DNA of 32,748 nucleotides from Nitrospirota bacterium (lineage in GTDB: Bacteria; Nitrospirota; Thermodesulfovibrionia; Thermodesulfovibrionales; UBA6898). The DNA lies in assembly GCA_016214855.1 (NCBI GenBank), contig JACRMT010000021.1:1-32748 (forward strand). The letters are read 5' to 3'. Made by a program: the position numbers and the translations under genes. Below are positions 24,544-32,748 of this stretch, one piece after another. How positions within the stretch are numbered: position 1 is the first letter of the stretch; every line of letters starts with the position of its first letter. A model generated the notes under the pieces. That model was not told where the DNA came from and ran no database searches. It was given only the letters and a program-made list of their open reading frames with translations.

Positions 24544-24981
24544 ATGACCGTATTGCAGAAGATTCTCATTGTGGACGATTCCCAGCTCATCCATAACATG
24601 TACAGACTTGTCATGAACAGGTATCAGGGGTGCAAGATCCTTGATGCCATGAACGGGCTTGAGGCCCTTGATATACTTTCCAAAGAAAGCGACTTTGATA
24701 TTATCCTGCTGGATATCAATATGCCGGTAATGAACGGGATCCAGTTCATGGAGAAACTGTATAGCGAGAATCTCTACCGCCATATTTCGATCATTGTCAT
24801 AAGCACTGAAGGCAGGGAGGAAGATACGTTAAGGGCGTTGAAATTGGGAGCTGTCGGATATGTGGTAAAGCCTTTCAAACCGCATCTTCTGCATGAGCTT
24901 ATCGAAAAAGTAATGGGCAAAAAAAAGGCAAAGTCGCCTTTTCCGGAGACAGACCGCAACAAAGAGTCTGCGGCCAAGTAA
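24544..24981 (+). CDS. CheY-like single-domain response regulator
   Basis: A protein of 145 aa. Receiver with D11/D12, phospho-acceptor D57 (IILLDINMPVMNG), S89 (VISTEGREED) and K110 (VVKPFKP). A basic tail KKKAKSPFPETDRNKES extends past the domain. RBS GGAGGGGG immediately upstream. It is likely phosphorylated by the CheA encoded 3 kb downstream. Confidence 0.88.
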   Translation: MTVLQKILIVDDSQLIHNMYRLVMNRYQGCKILDAMNGLEALDILSKESDFDIILLDINMPVMNGIQFMEKLYSENLYRHISIIVISTEGREEDTLRALKLGAVGYVVKPFKPHLLHELIEKVMGKKKAKSPFPETDRNKESAAK

Positions 24982-25030
24982 TCCTATCTTATGACTGCGC
25001 ATCCGGGGAAGAGGTTGCAATAGGACAGAC

Positions 25031-25954
25031 ATGCACAACCATGCCGGTATAATTAGGGAACAGATCATAACGGAAGACGAATACAGGCTTTTCACCGAGC
25101 TGCTCGAACAGCGTTTTGGCAAGATGCTGAAAAGCGGGAAAATGCTCTCCTTTCATATGAAGGTTTCGCACAGACTTGCGGTGCTCGGCATGGGAACCTA
25201 CCGTGAATATTATGACTATCTTGTATCTGATCCTGAGGGTATGGAAGCAGCTGTTCTGATGTCGCACCTGGCGAACCATGAAAGCTGTTTTTTCAGGGAC
25301 GAGGAGCAGTTCAGGCTCCTTTCCACTCTTCTTAAAGAGGCAGCCGGATCATATCAGTTGAAGCACAAGAAAAGCATCAGAATACTTTCTGCTGCGTCAG
25401 CCACCGGAGAAGAGGCATACACCCTGAGTTCAGCAGTACGCAGCTGCGGCATCTGCCGGCCGGCCTGGGACGTGAAGATCATCGGCATTGATATTGCCCC
25501 AAAGGCAATTGTTTGGGCTAAGGAGGGCAGATACGGCAGGGACTCTTTTGGCACTGAAGTCAGCGACAAGAATTTCAGAACGGAAAATTTCACTGCCGAC
25601 GGGGAACGGTATATGGTAAAACCGTGCCTTAGGGAAAATGTCGAATTCAGGTTCGGCAATCTTGTCGATGCAAAATCTCTTGCCGGACTCGGCACCATGG
25701 ACATGATCTTCTGTCGGCATATTTTGGGATCCATGACCGACAGCGGCATTCAGCGAGCGGTCAGGAATCTCTTCAGCTTGCTCTCCGATGAAGGATATCT
25801 GTTCATCGGCACTTCCGAAAGTATTATCCAGCATACGAACCTGTTTGTGCCGATGCGTACCGGCGCCATGACCGTTTACAGGAAGAATATATGCAGGGAA
25901 CCGAGACTGGCCGGGATGTGCTCGATGGACGTTCTGCAGCAGGAGGCGAGATGA
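25031..25954 (+). CDS. cheR: CheR-type chemoreceptor methyltransferase
   Basis: A protein of 307 aa. N-terminal helical domain, then the receptor-methylase core: HESCFFRDEEQF (usual N-E-T-x-F-F-R), SAM-site IRILSAASATGEEAYTLS, and GIDIAPKAIVWAKEGRYG. The later MDMIFCRHILGSM stands for the usual IFCRNVL. The asparagine of the classical NETYFFR is replaced by histidine (H83), and the SAASATGEE loop lacks the usual Cys. These changes are moderate and it still looks catalytic. It methylates glutamates of MCPs such as those at 30010 and 31764. Stop overlaps the next ATG by 4 nt. Confidence 0.88.
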   Translation: MHNHAGIIREQIITEDEYRLFTELLEQRFGKMLKSGKMLSFHMKVSHRLAVLGMGTYREYYDYLVSDPEGMEAAVLMSHLANHESCFFRDEEQFRLLSTLLKEAAGSYQLKHKKSIRILSAASATGEEAYTLSSAVRSCGICRPAWDVKIIGIDIAPKAIVWAKEGRYGRDSFGTEVSDKNFRTENFTADGERYMVKPCLRENVEFRFGNLVDAKSLAGLGTMDMIFCRHILGSMTDSGIQRAVRNLFSLLSDEGYLFIGTSESIIQHTNLFVPMRTGAMTVYRKNICREPRLAGMCSMDVLQQEAR

Positions 25955-27090
25955 CGATGCTTAATGAGCCGCATGAGATATGGAAGCTATTACCGAAAAA
26001 GGATTGGTGGGAGCGGCAGGAGTATATCAATAAGCTGATTTCGTATCCTTTGGTTGAATATTTGCCCGATCTGGAGCAGGGCATCAGGAATGATGATGAT
26101 GCAGATATCAGGAATGCAGCCATGGAGGTTTACCGGGTCCTTGGCGTGAAGGGTTTCCCCTCGCTTGAGGGTCTGCTGCAGGACCATAACCATGAAGTAA
26201 GACTTTTTGCCGTGAACATTCTCTGCAGTATTGCTGACCGCGGAACGTTTCCGCTCCTGGCCGAGGCCATGAATGATTCAGATGTGAATGTAAGAATAGC
26301 TACTGCTGAAGCCCTCGGCAAGGTGAGAGATGAGCGTGCCATACCGCTGTTGGAGAGTGCACTTGATGATGAGCCATGGGTTGCCATGGCTGCAATTGAT
26401 GCACTGGGTCAGATCGGCGGGGATGATGCGCTCAGACTTCTGTACCGCTGTCTCGAAATGCCCGGGGTTCAGGAGCTCGCCATAGAAGCGATCGAGAGGG
26501 CCGGGAAGCAGGAATCCATTAAATATCTTGCAGACTGCCTGCATAAAGTGGAGCTCTTTGAACATGCCCTTAAGGCTATTCAGGAGATCTCGGAACGGGA
26601 AAATATCAGACCGGACCCGGAGTTTTTTATGCACCACATAGCGATGCTGCTGGCCATGCTCCAATCTCCGGATCCAAAGACCCGCAAAGCGGCAGGCATG
26701 GCGATAAGCTGCTCCCGCAGTATAGGTGCGCAGCAATGCATGATAGAACTGGTAAAAGATGATGAGCTGCAGGAGTATGCCGTTGATGCACTGCTTCAGG
26801 CCGGGAAAAGGGCTGTATGCGGCATTGTTGATGCAATTCGGAATTTTACCGGTCCCCACAGGCAGATCCTTGCCAAGACCCTCAGTATGCTCGGCGAGTA
26901 TGACGCACTGCTTCAATTCGCAGAAGACAGTGATGCAGAGGTTCGTACCGAGGTGGCGCTTGCTCTCGGCCGTGTTGCGTTGCCAAGGGCGCTCCAGATA
27001 CTCGAGTCCATGCTGCATGATCCTGACGAGGAGGTCCGCATGGCTGCCAGAAGGAGCCTGGACAGCAGGGACAAGGCAGTGGAGCCATGA
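25951..27090 (+). CDS. HEAT-repeat protein in chemosensory operon
   Basis: A protein of 379 aa made largely of HEAT/PBS-lyase-type repeats of ~30 residues (for example RNAAMEVYRVLGVKGFPSLEG, VRIATAEALGKVRDERAIPLLES, VAMAAIDALGQIGGDDALRLL). It forms an all-helical scaffold for protein contact; no catalytic motif is seen. The ATG at 25951 is chosen because it overlaps the cheR stop (ATGA) and has GGAGGCGAG upstream; longer frames run back into cheR. Similar HEAT proteins occur next to CheR or CheA in some other bacteria. A role as docking platform for the che proteins is inference. Confidence 0.82.
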   Translation: MTMLNEPHEIWKLLPKKDWWERQEYINKLISYPLVEYLPDLEQGIRNDDDADIRNAAMEVYRVLGVKGFPSLEGLLQDHNHEVRLFAVNILCSIADRGTFPLLAEAMNDSDVNVRIATAEALGKVRDERAIPLLESALDDEPWVAMAAIDALGQIGGDDALRLLYRCLEMPGVQELAIEAIERAGKQESIKYLADCLHKVELFEHALKAIQEISERENIRPDPEFFMHHIAMLLAMLQSPDPKTRKAAGMAISCSRSIGAQQCMIELVKDDELQEYAVDALLQAGKRAVCGIVDAIRNFTGPHRQILAKTLSMLGEYDALLQFAEDSDAEVRTEVALALGRVALPRALQILESMLHDPDEEVRMAARRSLDSRDKAVEP

Positions 27091-27437
27091 GTTTCAGAGC
27101 ATCCGTATCCGGTGAGTCCGGAAGGCTGGCGCTGGGCGGCAGCCTCACGATCGAGAATGCTGCCAAGATCAGGGAAGAGCTGCTCGGGACTTTCCGGGAG
27201 TCTGAGGGGGTTATCCTTGAGCTTATGGGAGATGTTGTTGCTGACGTTTCTTTTATGCAGATACTCTGCTCGGCGAAGAAAACAGCAGTGATTGAGAAGA
27301 AGCGGTTTGAAGTTGACTGGTCTGCTGCTCCGGGAGTCAGAAGTTCCATGGCTGCTGCCGGATACAACGGTGATGAACTATGTTTTCAAGATGCTGGTGA
27401 AGACCGGAGATCGGTCAACGGAGGTCCGAATGAGTAA
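27087..27437 (+). CDS. STAS-domain protein (anti-sigma antagonist type)
   Basis: A protein of 116 aa. STAS fold: GRLALGGSLTIENAAKIREELL, VILELMGDVVADVSFMQILCSAKK. The serine in VADVSF is at the usual phosphorylation position. STAS proteins in chemosensory operons are thought to relay CheA output or be regulated by a Ser kinase; no such kinase is in view. It overlaps the HEAT gene by 4 nt, and the CheY gene starts 8 nt before its end. Confidence 0.8.
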   Translation: MSFRASVSGESGRLALGGSLTIENAAKIREELLGTFRESEGVILELMGDVVADVSFMQILCSAKKTAVIEKKRFEVDWSAAPGVRSSMAAAGYNGDELCFQDAGEDRRSVNGGPNE

Positions 27438-27795
27438 GAAGATCATGACGGTTGATGATTCGGCCAGTGTACGTCAGCTGGTGAGCTTTACCCTGAAACA
27501 GCATGGCTACGAGGTTTCCGAGGCGGTCAATGGCTCAGAGGCCCTGAAAAAACTCAAACAGGGAAAGATAGACCTGCTGATCACGGACATTAATATGCCG
27601 GAGATGGACGGCATCAGCCTTATCAAGATGGTAAGGGACGACCCTTCATACAAATTTATTCCGATCATCATACTCACTACAGAGTCTCAGACCGGGAAAA
27701 AGGAAGAGGCAAAGGCTGCCGGGGCCACGGGGTGGATCATCAAGCCGTTCCGGCCTGATCAGCTCGTCTCGGCCATAAGAAAGGTGATGGGATGA
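27430..27795 (+). CDS. cheY: Chemotaxis response regulator CheY
   Basis: A protein of 121 aa. D9/D10, phospho-acceptor D53 (LLITDINMPEMDG), T83-type Thr in IILTTESQTGKKEEAKAAGATGWIIKPF and the KPF lysine are in place. This is the closest to classical CheY of the receivers here. ATG 27430 is preceded by GGAGGTCCGA. It overlaps STAS by 8 nt and CheA by 4 nt, so it is a cognate partner of CheA. Confidence 0.93.
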   Translation: MSKKIMTVDDSASVRQLVSFTLKQHGYEVSEAVNGSEALKKLKQGKIDLLITDINMPEMDGISLIKMVRDDPSYKFIPIIILTTESQTGKKEEAKAAGATGWIIKPFRPDQLVSAIRKVMG

Positions 27796-29909
27796 GCGAC
27801 GAATTTGCCGAGATCAGGGAAGCCTTCAAAGTCGAGGCATCCGAGATACTTACAGCGCTTGAAGCATCACTCCTTGATCTTGAGAAAGACCCTGACAATA
27901 TGGAGATGGTCTCATCCATATTCAGGTCGTTTCATACGCTTAAGGGATCAGGCGGCATGTGCGGTTTTGACGATATTTCGGCATTCACGCATCAGATTGA
28001 GACCGTTTACGACCTTGTCAGGAACTGGAAGATAGAAGCGGACAAGTCCCTCTTCGACCTCACCCTGTCTGCATGCGACCATATACGTGACATGATGAAC
28101 GTTGACCAGCTCAGCAGAGAGGCAGTTGACAATCGGACTGCGGATATCCTCGCAATGTTCAGAAAGTTTATCCCTGAGGAGAGAAAGGCGCCGAAGATCC
28201 TGAAGCAGGCTGGTCTTGCCGAAGAGATATTCGGCGAAGAAGAGCAAACGAAAAAAACCGTTTACCGGATCCGTTTCCGGCCTTCCCGGGACATTTTTCT
28301 GCGTGGTACAAATCCGCTTCTGCTGATCGATGAACTCAGGACAATGGGTGACTGCAGGGTCATAGCGCATACCCAAAGCATACCGGCGCTGGACCTGCTG
28401 GATGCGGAAGCATGTTACACCTCCTGGGACATCATTTTGACAACAACAAAGGGACTGAATGACATTCAGGATGTATTTATATTTATTCAGGATGAGACAG
28501 AACTGTCAATAGACATCATTTATGACGGGGATGCAGATCTTGATGCTGAAGACTTTCGTAAACTGGGCGAGATCCTTATCGAGAAACAGGACATCAGGAA
28601 AGAGAACCTCGAACAGATACTGAGGGAAAGAAAGCGGCTTGGGGAGCTGCTGGTTGAAGAGGGGCTGGTCCAGGAGGTCAGCATACAGGCTGCGCTGGCC
28701 GAGCAGGAGCAGGTGAAGCAGGTTCGGGAGGACCGGCAGAAGATCGAAGCCACAATGAATATAAGGGTAGCTTCCCGGAAGCTCGATAAATTGATCAATC
28801 TTGTGGGCGAGCTGGTCACTGTTCAGGCGCGTCTGAGCCAGACCTCTTTACGCTACGACGATCCTGAGCTGCTCCTGATCGCGGAAGAGGTCGAACGCCT
28901 GATAGAGGAACTCAGGGACACTTCCATGAACATACGGATGCTGCCGATGGGTACCACCTTCGGCAAGTTCAAGAGACTTGTCCGCGATCTTACGGCAGAG
29001 CTTGGCAAAGAGGCTGAGCTGTTCACTGAAGGAGCTGAGACAGAACTCGACAAGACGGTTATCGAGAAGCTGAACGATCCCCTGGTCCATATCATCAGGA
29101 ACTGTGTCGACCACGGCATAGAACTGCCTGATCTGCGCAGACAGCAGGGCAAACCCAGAAAAGGCAGCATTCGCCTTTCTGCTGTCCATTCCGGAGCCTA
29201 TGTGGTTATTCAGATCCAGGATGACGGCGCCGGTCTTAATAAGACGGCCATACATACAAAGGCGCTGCAAAAAGGTCTGATCCAGCCGGACGATGAGCTG
29301 AGCGAACGCGAGATATTTAATCTGATCCTTGCGCCGGGATTCACGACCTCAGGCAGTGTTACCAGCGTCTCGGGCCGCGGCGTCGGCATGGATGTGGTGA
29401 AGAAGGCTGTTGATAATCTCAGGGGCACGATCAAGATAGAGAGCCTGCCTGGGGAAGGGACCACCATAACCCTGAGCCTGCCTCTGACCCTTGCGATTAT
29501 CGAGGGCCTTCTGGTGAAGGTCGGGACCGAAACGTTCGTGATGCCGCTCTCGATCGTGGAGGAATGCATCGAACTGACCGGCCAGGCCATTAAGGAAGGC
29601 CACGGCAGAAACCTCGTTAACGTACGCAGCCAGATAGTCCCCTATATCCGTCTTCGGGAACAGTTCGCGATCAGCGGCAATGAGCCGGCTATCCAGCAGG
29701 TCGTGATCGCAAATACCGAAGGAAGGCGCGTGGGATTTGCTGTGGACAGCGTGATCGGTGAACACCAGACCGTGATCAAGTCGCTTGGCAAGTTCTACCG
29801 TGATGTACGGGGAATCTCTGGTGCGACGATCCTCGGAGACGGTTCCGTGGCCCTGATCCTCGATATGCCGCAGCTGATCCAGATGGTCGAAACAGAGGAA
29901 AACGCATGA
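27792..29909 (+). CDS. cheA: Chemotaxis histidine kinase CheA
   Basis: A protein of 705 aa. Hpt domain 1-130 with phospho-acceptor H48 (SFHTLKGSGG). A P2-like region spans 155-245. Residues ~257-308 contain two LGE[IL]L[IV]E-type modules resembling the N-terminal domain of type II secretion ATPase GspE. Dimerisation helices start at about 325 (ASRKLDKLINLVGELVTVQ). The ATPase domain has N-box RNCVDHGIE (N437), G1 DDGAG (477-481) and G2 GRGVGMD (528-534). The CheW-like domain is ~565-700. All catalytic motifs are intact. It sits between cheY and the 35-aa ORF with 4-nt overlaps. Confidence 0.95.
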   Translation: MSDEFAEIREAFKVEASEILTALEASLLDLEKDPDNMEMVSSIFRSFHTLKGSGGMCGFDDISAFTHQIETVYDLVRNWKIEADKSLFDLTLSACDHIRDMMNVDQLSREAVDNRTADILAMFRKFIPEERKAPKILKQAGLAEEIFGEEEQTKKTVYRIRFRPSRDIFLRGTNPLLLIDELRTMGDCRVIAHTQSIPALDLLDAEACYTSWDIILTTTKGLNDIQDVFIFIQDETELSIDIIYDGDADLDAEDFRKLGEILIEKQDIRKENLEQILRERKRLGELLVEEGLVQEVSIQAALAEQEQVKQVREDRQKIEATMNIRVASRKLDKLINLVGELVTVQARLSQTSLRYDDPELLLIAEEVERLIEELRDTSMNIRMLPMGTTFGKFKRLVRDLTAELGKEAELFTEGAETELDKTVIEKLNDPLVHIIRNCVDHGIELPDLRRQQGKPRKGSIRLSAVHSGAYVVIQIQDDGAGLNKTAIHTKALQKGLIQPDDELSEREIFNLILAPGFTTSGSVTSVSGRGVGMDVVKKAVDNLRGTIKIESLPGEGTTITLSLPLTLAIIEGLLVKVGTETFVMPLSIVEECIELTGQAIKEGHGRNLVNVRSQIVPYIRLREQFAISGNEPAIQQVVIANTEGRRVGFAVDSVIGEHQTVIKSLGKFYRDVRGISGATILGDGSVALILDMPQLIQMVETEENA

Positions 29910-30013
29910 AGATGACCCAGGCCCTCCTGTCTCTGCCTGATAACAATGAAGCTGACATCTCTGCAATGGTATCAGAAAGATATCTGAGACAGCGCAGAAG
30001 GGAGAAGACATGA
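29906..30013 (+). CDS. 35-aa ORF bridging cheA and the chemoreceptor gene
   Basis: ATG 29906 overlaps the cheA stop (ATGA) and the frame ends in TGA 30011-30013, overlapping the receptor's ATG 30010 (ATGA). The product, [20 protein letters not shown] then [15 protein letters not shown], is a short acidic half followed by a basic amphipathic helix. Double 4-nt overlap in a cluster where most junctions are of this type argues for a true translationally coupled gene. Its role may be only to carry ribosomes to the receptor gene. Confidence 0.5.
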   Translation: MKMTQALLSLPDNNEADISAMVSERYLRQRRREKT

Positions 30014-31581
30014 AATTGACTATTTCTCAGAAACTCGGATCGGTAATGGGTGTCCTGCTCCTGCTGATGATCAGCATGGGTCTGTTCTTTTTCTTCTCGA
30101 CAGGCAAGGTGCAGCAGGCAGTGGCGCAGAATCAGGAACTGCGTAAAACGAACGAACTGATGACAGACCGGGTGATCGACCATCTGAAGTGGATGGACGG
30201 CATCTCCACAGGGGTGTTTATCCAGGGCAGGGAATTTACCGGCAAGCTCGATCCAAACGAGTGCAACCTCGGCAAATGGATGAAGACGTTCAAACCCTAT
30301 TCTGACGAAGTGGGACAGCCGTTCTCTGCTCTTGATGCGCCGCATCGCAAGCTGCATAGCACGGCTGAAAAGATCATTGCCGCATATAAAGCAGGAGACC
30401 GGTCCGGGGCCACAGCAATATTCACGGAGGAGACGATCCCTGCGGTCAACGAAGTTCAGTCACATCTCAGGCAGATCAAGGAGATACTTCATAAAGACGA
30501 GGCAAAGTCGCTCGAACAGCTCACCGTGATCCAGTCCAATGAGAAGAAGGTTTCGATCTTCCTGACCGTGCTGGGTATCCTGCTTGGCAGTTTTCTGTCC
30601 CTTATTATTACAAGGAACCTGCTGAATCTCCTTGGCGGAGAGCCTGCATACATAGCCGAGATCGCCGAGCGGATATCCTCAGGTGACCTCACCATGAAGC
30701 TGAGCTCCGGAAGGGCGCAGGATACCGGCATCTTTGCGTCAATGAAGCATATGGTAGAACAGTTGAAGGGCATTGTCGAGGATGTAAAATCAGCCGCCTC
30801 CAATGTTGCCGCCGGAAGCCGGGAGATGAGCCAGAACTCACAGCAGATGTCGCAGGGGGCCTCTGAACAGGCAAGCTCTGTAGAGGAGGTATCATCCTCA
30901 ATGGAAGAGATGGCCTCGAATATCCGTCAGAACGCAGGCAATGCGCAGCAGACCGAGAAGATCGCGGTCAAGTCGGTCGCGGATGCTGCAGAGAGCACCA
31001 GGGCTGTGATGGATGCGGTCATGGCAATGAAACAGATCGCCGAGAAGATATCGATCATAGAAGAGATAGCGCGGCAGACAAACCTGCTTGCGCTGAATGC
31101 TGCAATAGAGGCAGCCCGTGCAGGAGAGCACGGCAAGGGCTTTGCCGTGGTTGCCTCGGAGGTGAGGAAGCTGGCAGAGCGGAGCCAGACAGCCGCGGTC
31201 GAGATCAGTGAGCTGTCGGTCTCAAGCATGGATGTTGGCGAGCGGGCCTGCGATATGCTGGCAAAGCTGGTTCCTGACATACAGAAGACCGCGGAACTGG
31301 TGCAGGAGATCAATGTTGCCAGCGCTGAGCAAAACAGCAGTGCAGAGCAGATCAACAAGGCGATACAGCGGCTTGATCATGTTGTACAGCAGAATGCCGG
31401 TGCAGCAGAGGAGATGTCATCCACAGCAGAGGAACTGTCGGCCCAGGCTGAGCATCTGCAGAGCGCAGTGGAGTTTTTTCGTATTGCTGAATCCGATTAC
31501 AGCCGGAGGCGGCAGCTCGCAGCTGATGCACAAAGCGCAGTGCGGCAGGGAGCGGCGCTGCCTTTGCAATATAGCGCATGA
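30010..31581 (+). CDS. Methyl-accepting chemotaxis protein with periplasmic CZB-like zinc motif
   Basis: A protein of 523 aa. TM1 ~12-30, periplasmic domain ~31-179, TM2 ~180-201, HAMP ~202-255, then the long signalling coiled coil. The hairpin tip is [20 protein letters not shown]. In the periplasmic part, H58..W61, C85 in CNLGKW, and H112/H116 in APHRKLHS reproduce the chemoreceptor zinc-binding (CZB) pattern H-xx-W ... C-xx-GxW ... H-xxx-H. CZB domains are usually cytoplasmic and C-terminal. Zn or redox/hypochlorite sensing is inference. The start codon overlaps the 35-aa ORF, with GGAGAAG upstream. Confidence 0.9.
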   Translation: MKLTISQKLGSVMGVLLLLMISMGLFFFFSTGKVQQAVAQNQELRKTNELMTDRVIDHLKWMDGISTGVFIQGREFTGKLDPNECNLGKWMKTFKPYSDEVGQPFSALDAPHRKLHSTAEKIIAAYKAGDRSGATAIFTEETIPAVNEVQSHLRQIKEILHKDEAKSLEQLTVIQSNEKKVSIFLTVLGILLGSFLSLIITRNLLNLLGGEPAYIAEIAERISSGDLTMKLSSGRAQDTGIFASMKHMVEQLKGIVEDVKSAASNVAAGSREMSQNSQQMSQGASEQASSVEEVSSSMEEMASNIRQNAGNAQQTEKIAVKSVADAAESTRAVMDAVMAMKQIAEKISIIEEIARQTNLLALNAAIEAARAGEHGKGFAVVASEVRKLAERSQTAAVEISELSVSSMDVGERACDMLAKLVPDIQKTAELVQEINVASAEQNSSAEQINKAIQRLDHVVQQNAGAAEEMSSTAEELSAQAEHLQSAVEFFRIAESDYSRRRQLAADAQSAVRQGAALPLQYSA

Positions 31582-31763
31582 TTGGTTGGTGTCGTATTTT
31601 AAATTTGTTTCTGAATACATTCCGAATTATAACGGCGTGGCAGCTCAGAATAGGTGTAAAACAGCAAGCCTGAGGAGGTGGAAGGGGACAGATCATAGAG
31701 CAAAAGGGGGCAGGCAATCGGTTCTGTTTAAATTAATAAAATGATTAGCTCAAAGGAGGAGTT

Positions 31764-32748
31764 ATGTTCAAAGACATGAAGATCGGTTCAAAGCTGTTTA
31801 TGGGGTTCGGCATTGTGGTATTCGTGATGATTGCCATTGGCGGCGCAGGTTACTGGGGCGCCTCATCGATCACCGGCGAAACGGTGAAGCTGCTGCATAC
31901 TGATGTTGCGCTGTCCGAGACTGCCATGGAGGTCACGATCGGCATACTAAATATGCGCAGGTTTGAGAAAGACCTTTTTCTGAACATTGGCAACCGTGAG
32001 AAAGAGGCAGATTACACCAAAAAGTGGAATGCAGCGGTTGATGAGACTGTCAAGGCAGTCACTGAGTCAGAAAAAGTGCTTACTGTTCAGTCTGACAAGG
32101 ATACGTTGAAGGATGTTAAGACTGAATTGGCTGTATATGTGGCTGGCATGAGAAAGGTCATGGGCCTGCTTGTGTCCGGGGCAATCAAAGATGCTGCAGG
32201 AGGCAATGCAGCGATCGCTGAAGTCAAGGATGCCATACACAAGATGGAGACTGCTGCAGAAACACTCGACCACGAGGCGAACAAGCGCGTTGAGCAGGCA
32301 GAGAGCAATATGAACGCATTTTCGAGGCGCATATCCATCATTCTGCTGTCCCTTGTTATTATTGCCCTTCTGGTGAGCGTTGCTATCAGTCTGCTGATAA
32401 CCCGCAGTATTACAGCTCCTCTGATCTTAGGTGTGGATGTTGCCAACAAGCTTGCCAACGGAGACCTGACGCTCGATATCCAGACGCAGAGCAAAGACGA
32501 GACCGGCCAGCTGCTTTCTGCCATGAAGAATATGGTGGAGAAATTAAAAGAGACCATTGTAGATGTAAAGTCCGCGGCTGACAATGTTGCCTCAGGCAGT
32601 TCCGAGTTGAGCGCCAGTTCAGAGCAGATGTCGCAGGGAGCATCTGAGCAGGCCAGTTCGGTCGAGGAGGTCTCATCCTCCATGGAAGAGATGGTCTCGA
32701 ACATAAGACAGAACGCAGACAACGCACAGCAGACAGACAAGATAGCCC
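31764..32748 (+). CDS. Methyl-accepting chemotaxis protein (3' end outside window)
   Basis: The first 328 codons of a receptor. TM1 is ~9-32, a periplasmic helical-bundle domain spans ~33-190 (4HB_MCP-like; no Zn motif), TM2 ~191-214, then HAMP and the start of the signalling coil ([20 protein letters not shown]). This last part is nearly identical to the receptor upstream, so the two are paralogs with different sensors. AAGGAGG precedes ATG 31764. The 182-bp gap between the receptors contains no other gene and no clear promoter or terminator. Confidence 0.92.
   Translation, partial: MFKDMKIGSKLFMGFGIVVFVMIAIGGAGYWGASSITGETVKLLHTDVALSETAMEVTIGILNMRRFEKDLFLNIGNREKEADYTKKWNAAVDETVKAVTESEKVLTVQSDKDTLKDVKTELAVYVAGMRKVMGLLVSGAIKDAAGGNAAIAEVKDAIHKMETAAETLDHEANKRVEQAESNMNAFSRRISIILLSLVIIALLVSVAISLLITRSITAPLILGVDVANKLANGDLTLDIQTQSKDETGQLLSAMKNMVEKLKETIVDVKSAADNVASGSSELSASSEQMSQGASEQASSVEEVSSSMEEMVSNIRQNADNAQQTDKIA

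Noticed and set aside
31636-31655. TGGCAG before the second chemoreceptor as a sigma-54 promoter
   Set aside because: The -12 half does not match (AATAG instead of TTGC[AT]).

Overview
The window reads as an ordinary bacterial chromosome segment of about 50% GC with one AT-richer accessory patch (roughly 10.5-13.1 kb). Gene content suggests a deep-branching Gram-negative, motile or surface-sensing bacterium: a short-type GT35 alpha-glucan phosphorylase, exported MsrAB, periplasm-facing transporter parts, NrdR, a sigma-54 activator, and a CheA operon carrying HEAT and STAS proteins. A Nitrospirota or delta-proteobacterium-like lineage fits best, but this is inference from gene style, since no rRNA is present.

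Layout. 1-109: tail of an unknown gene. 234-3254: alpha-glucan phosphorylase and an FlK-like hotdog thioesterase. 3408-4310: unknown two-TM protein. 4374-5132 (-): a GroES domain fused to a histone-H1-like Lys/Ala tail, with its own promoter and a palindromic operator. 5351-6166 (-): membrane protein with zinc ribbon and a J-like domain lacking HPD. 6353-8167: exported MsrA-MsrB, Smr-domain protein and (-) AhpD-like protein. 8257-10511: polar amino acid ABC transporter with substrate-binding protein and permease fused, plus its ATPase.

10646-13681 is an accessory patch: a HicB/HicA pair, an unknown membrane protein, a possible DNA-binding protein expressed from a near-consensus promoter inside a perfect 19-bp inverted repeat, a frameshifted small gene on the other side of that repeat, and a RelB/ParD-RelE/ParE pair. 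13798-17132: a Ste24-type M48 protease, then two decayed copies of a Dph6-like PP-loop ATPase gene flanking a PilZ gene and a diverged alternative-oxidase-like diiron gene. 17137-20179 (-): PLP aminotransferase, a 59-aa protein and an AhpF/TrxB-type flavoprotein. 20322-23924 (+): rpiB, glyA, nrdR and a sigma-54 response regulator in a tight run closed by a strong terminator.

24075-32748 is a chemosensory cluster behind a sigma-54-like promoter: two single-domain response regulators, CheR, a HEAT-repeat protein, a STAS protein, CheY, CheA, a 35-aa ORF, a chemoreceptor with a periplasmic CZB-like Zn motif, and a second chemoreceptor cut by the window end. Most of these genes overlap by 4-8 nt, so they are probably co-translated. 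CheW and CheB are not seen and may lie beyond the edge.

No tRNA, rRNA, CRISPR array or insertion sequence was recognised. The only gene-poor stretch over 300 bases (about 12751-13130) holds the inverted repeat and the decayed small gene.
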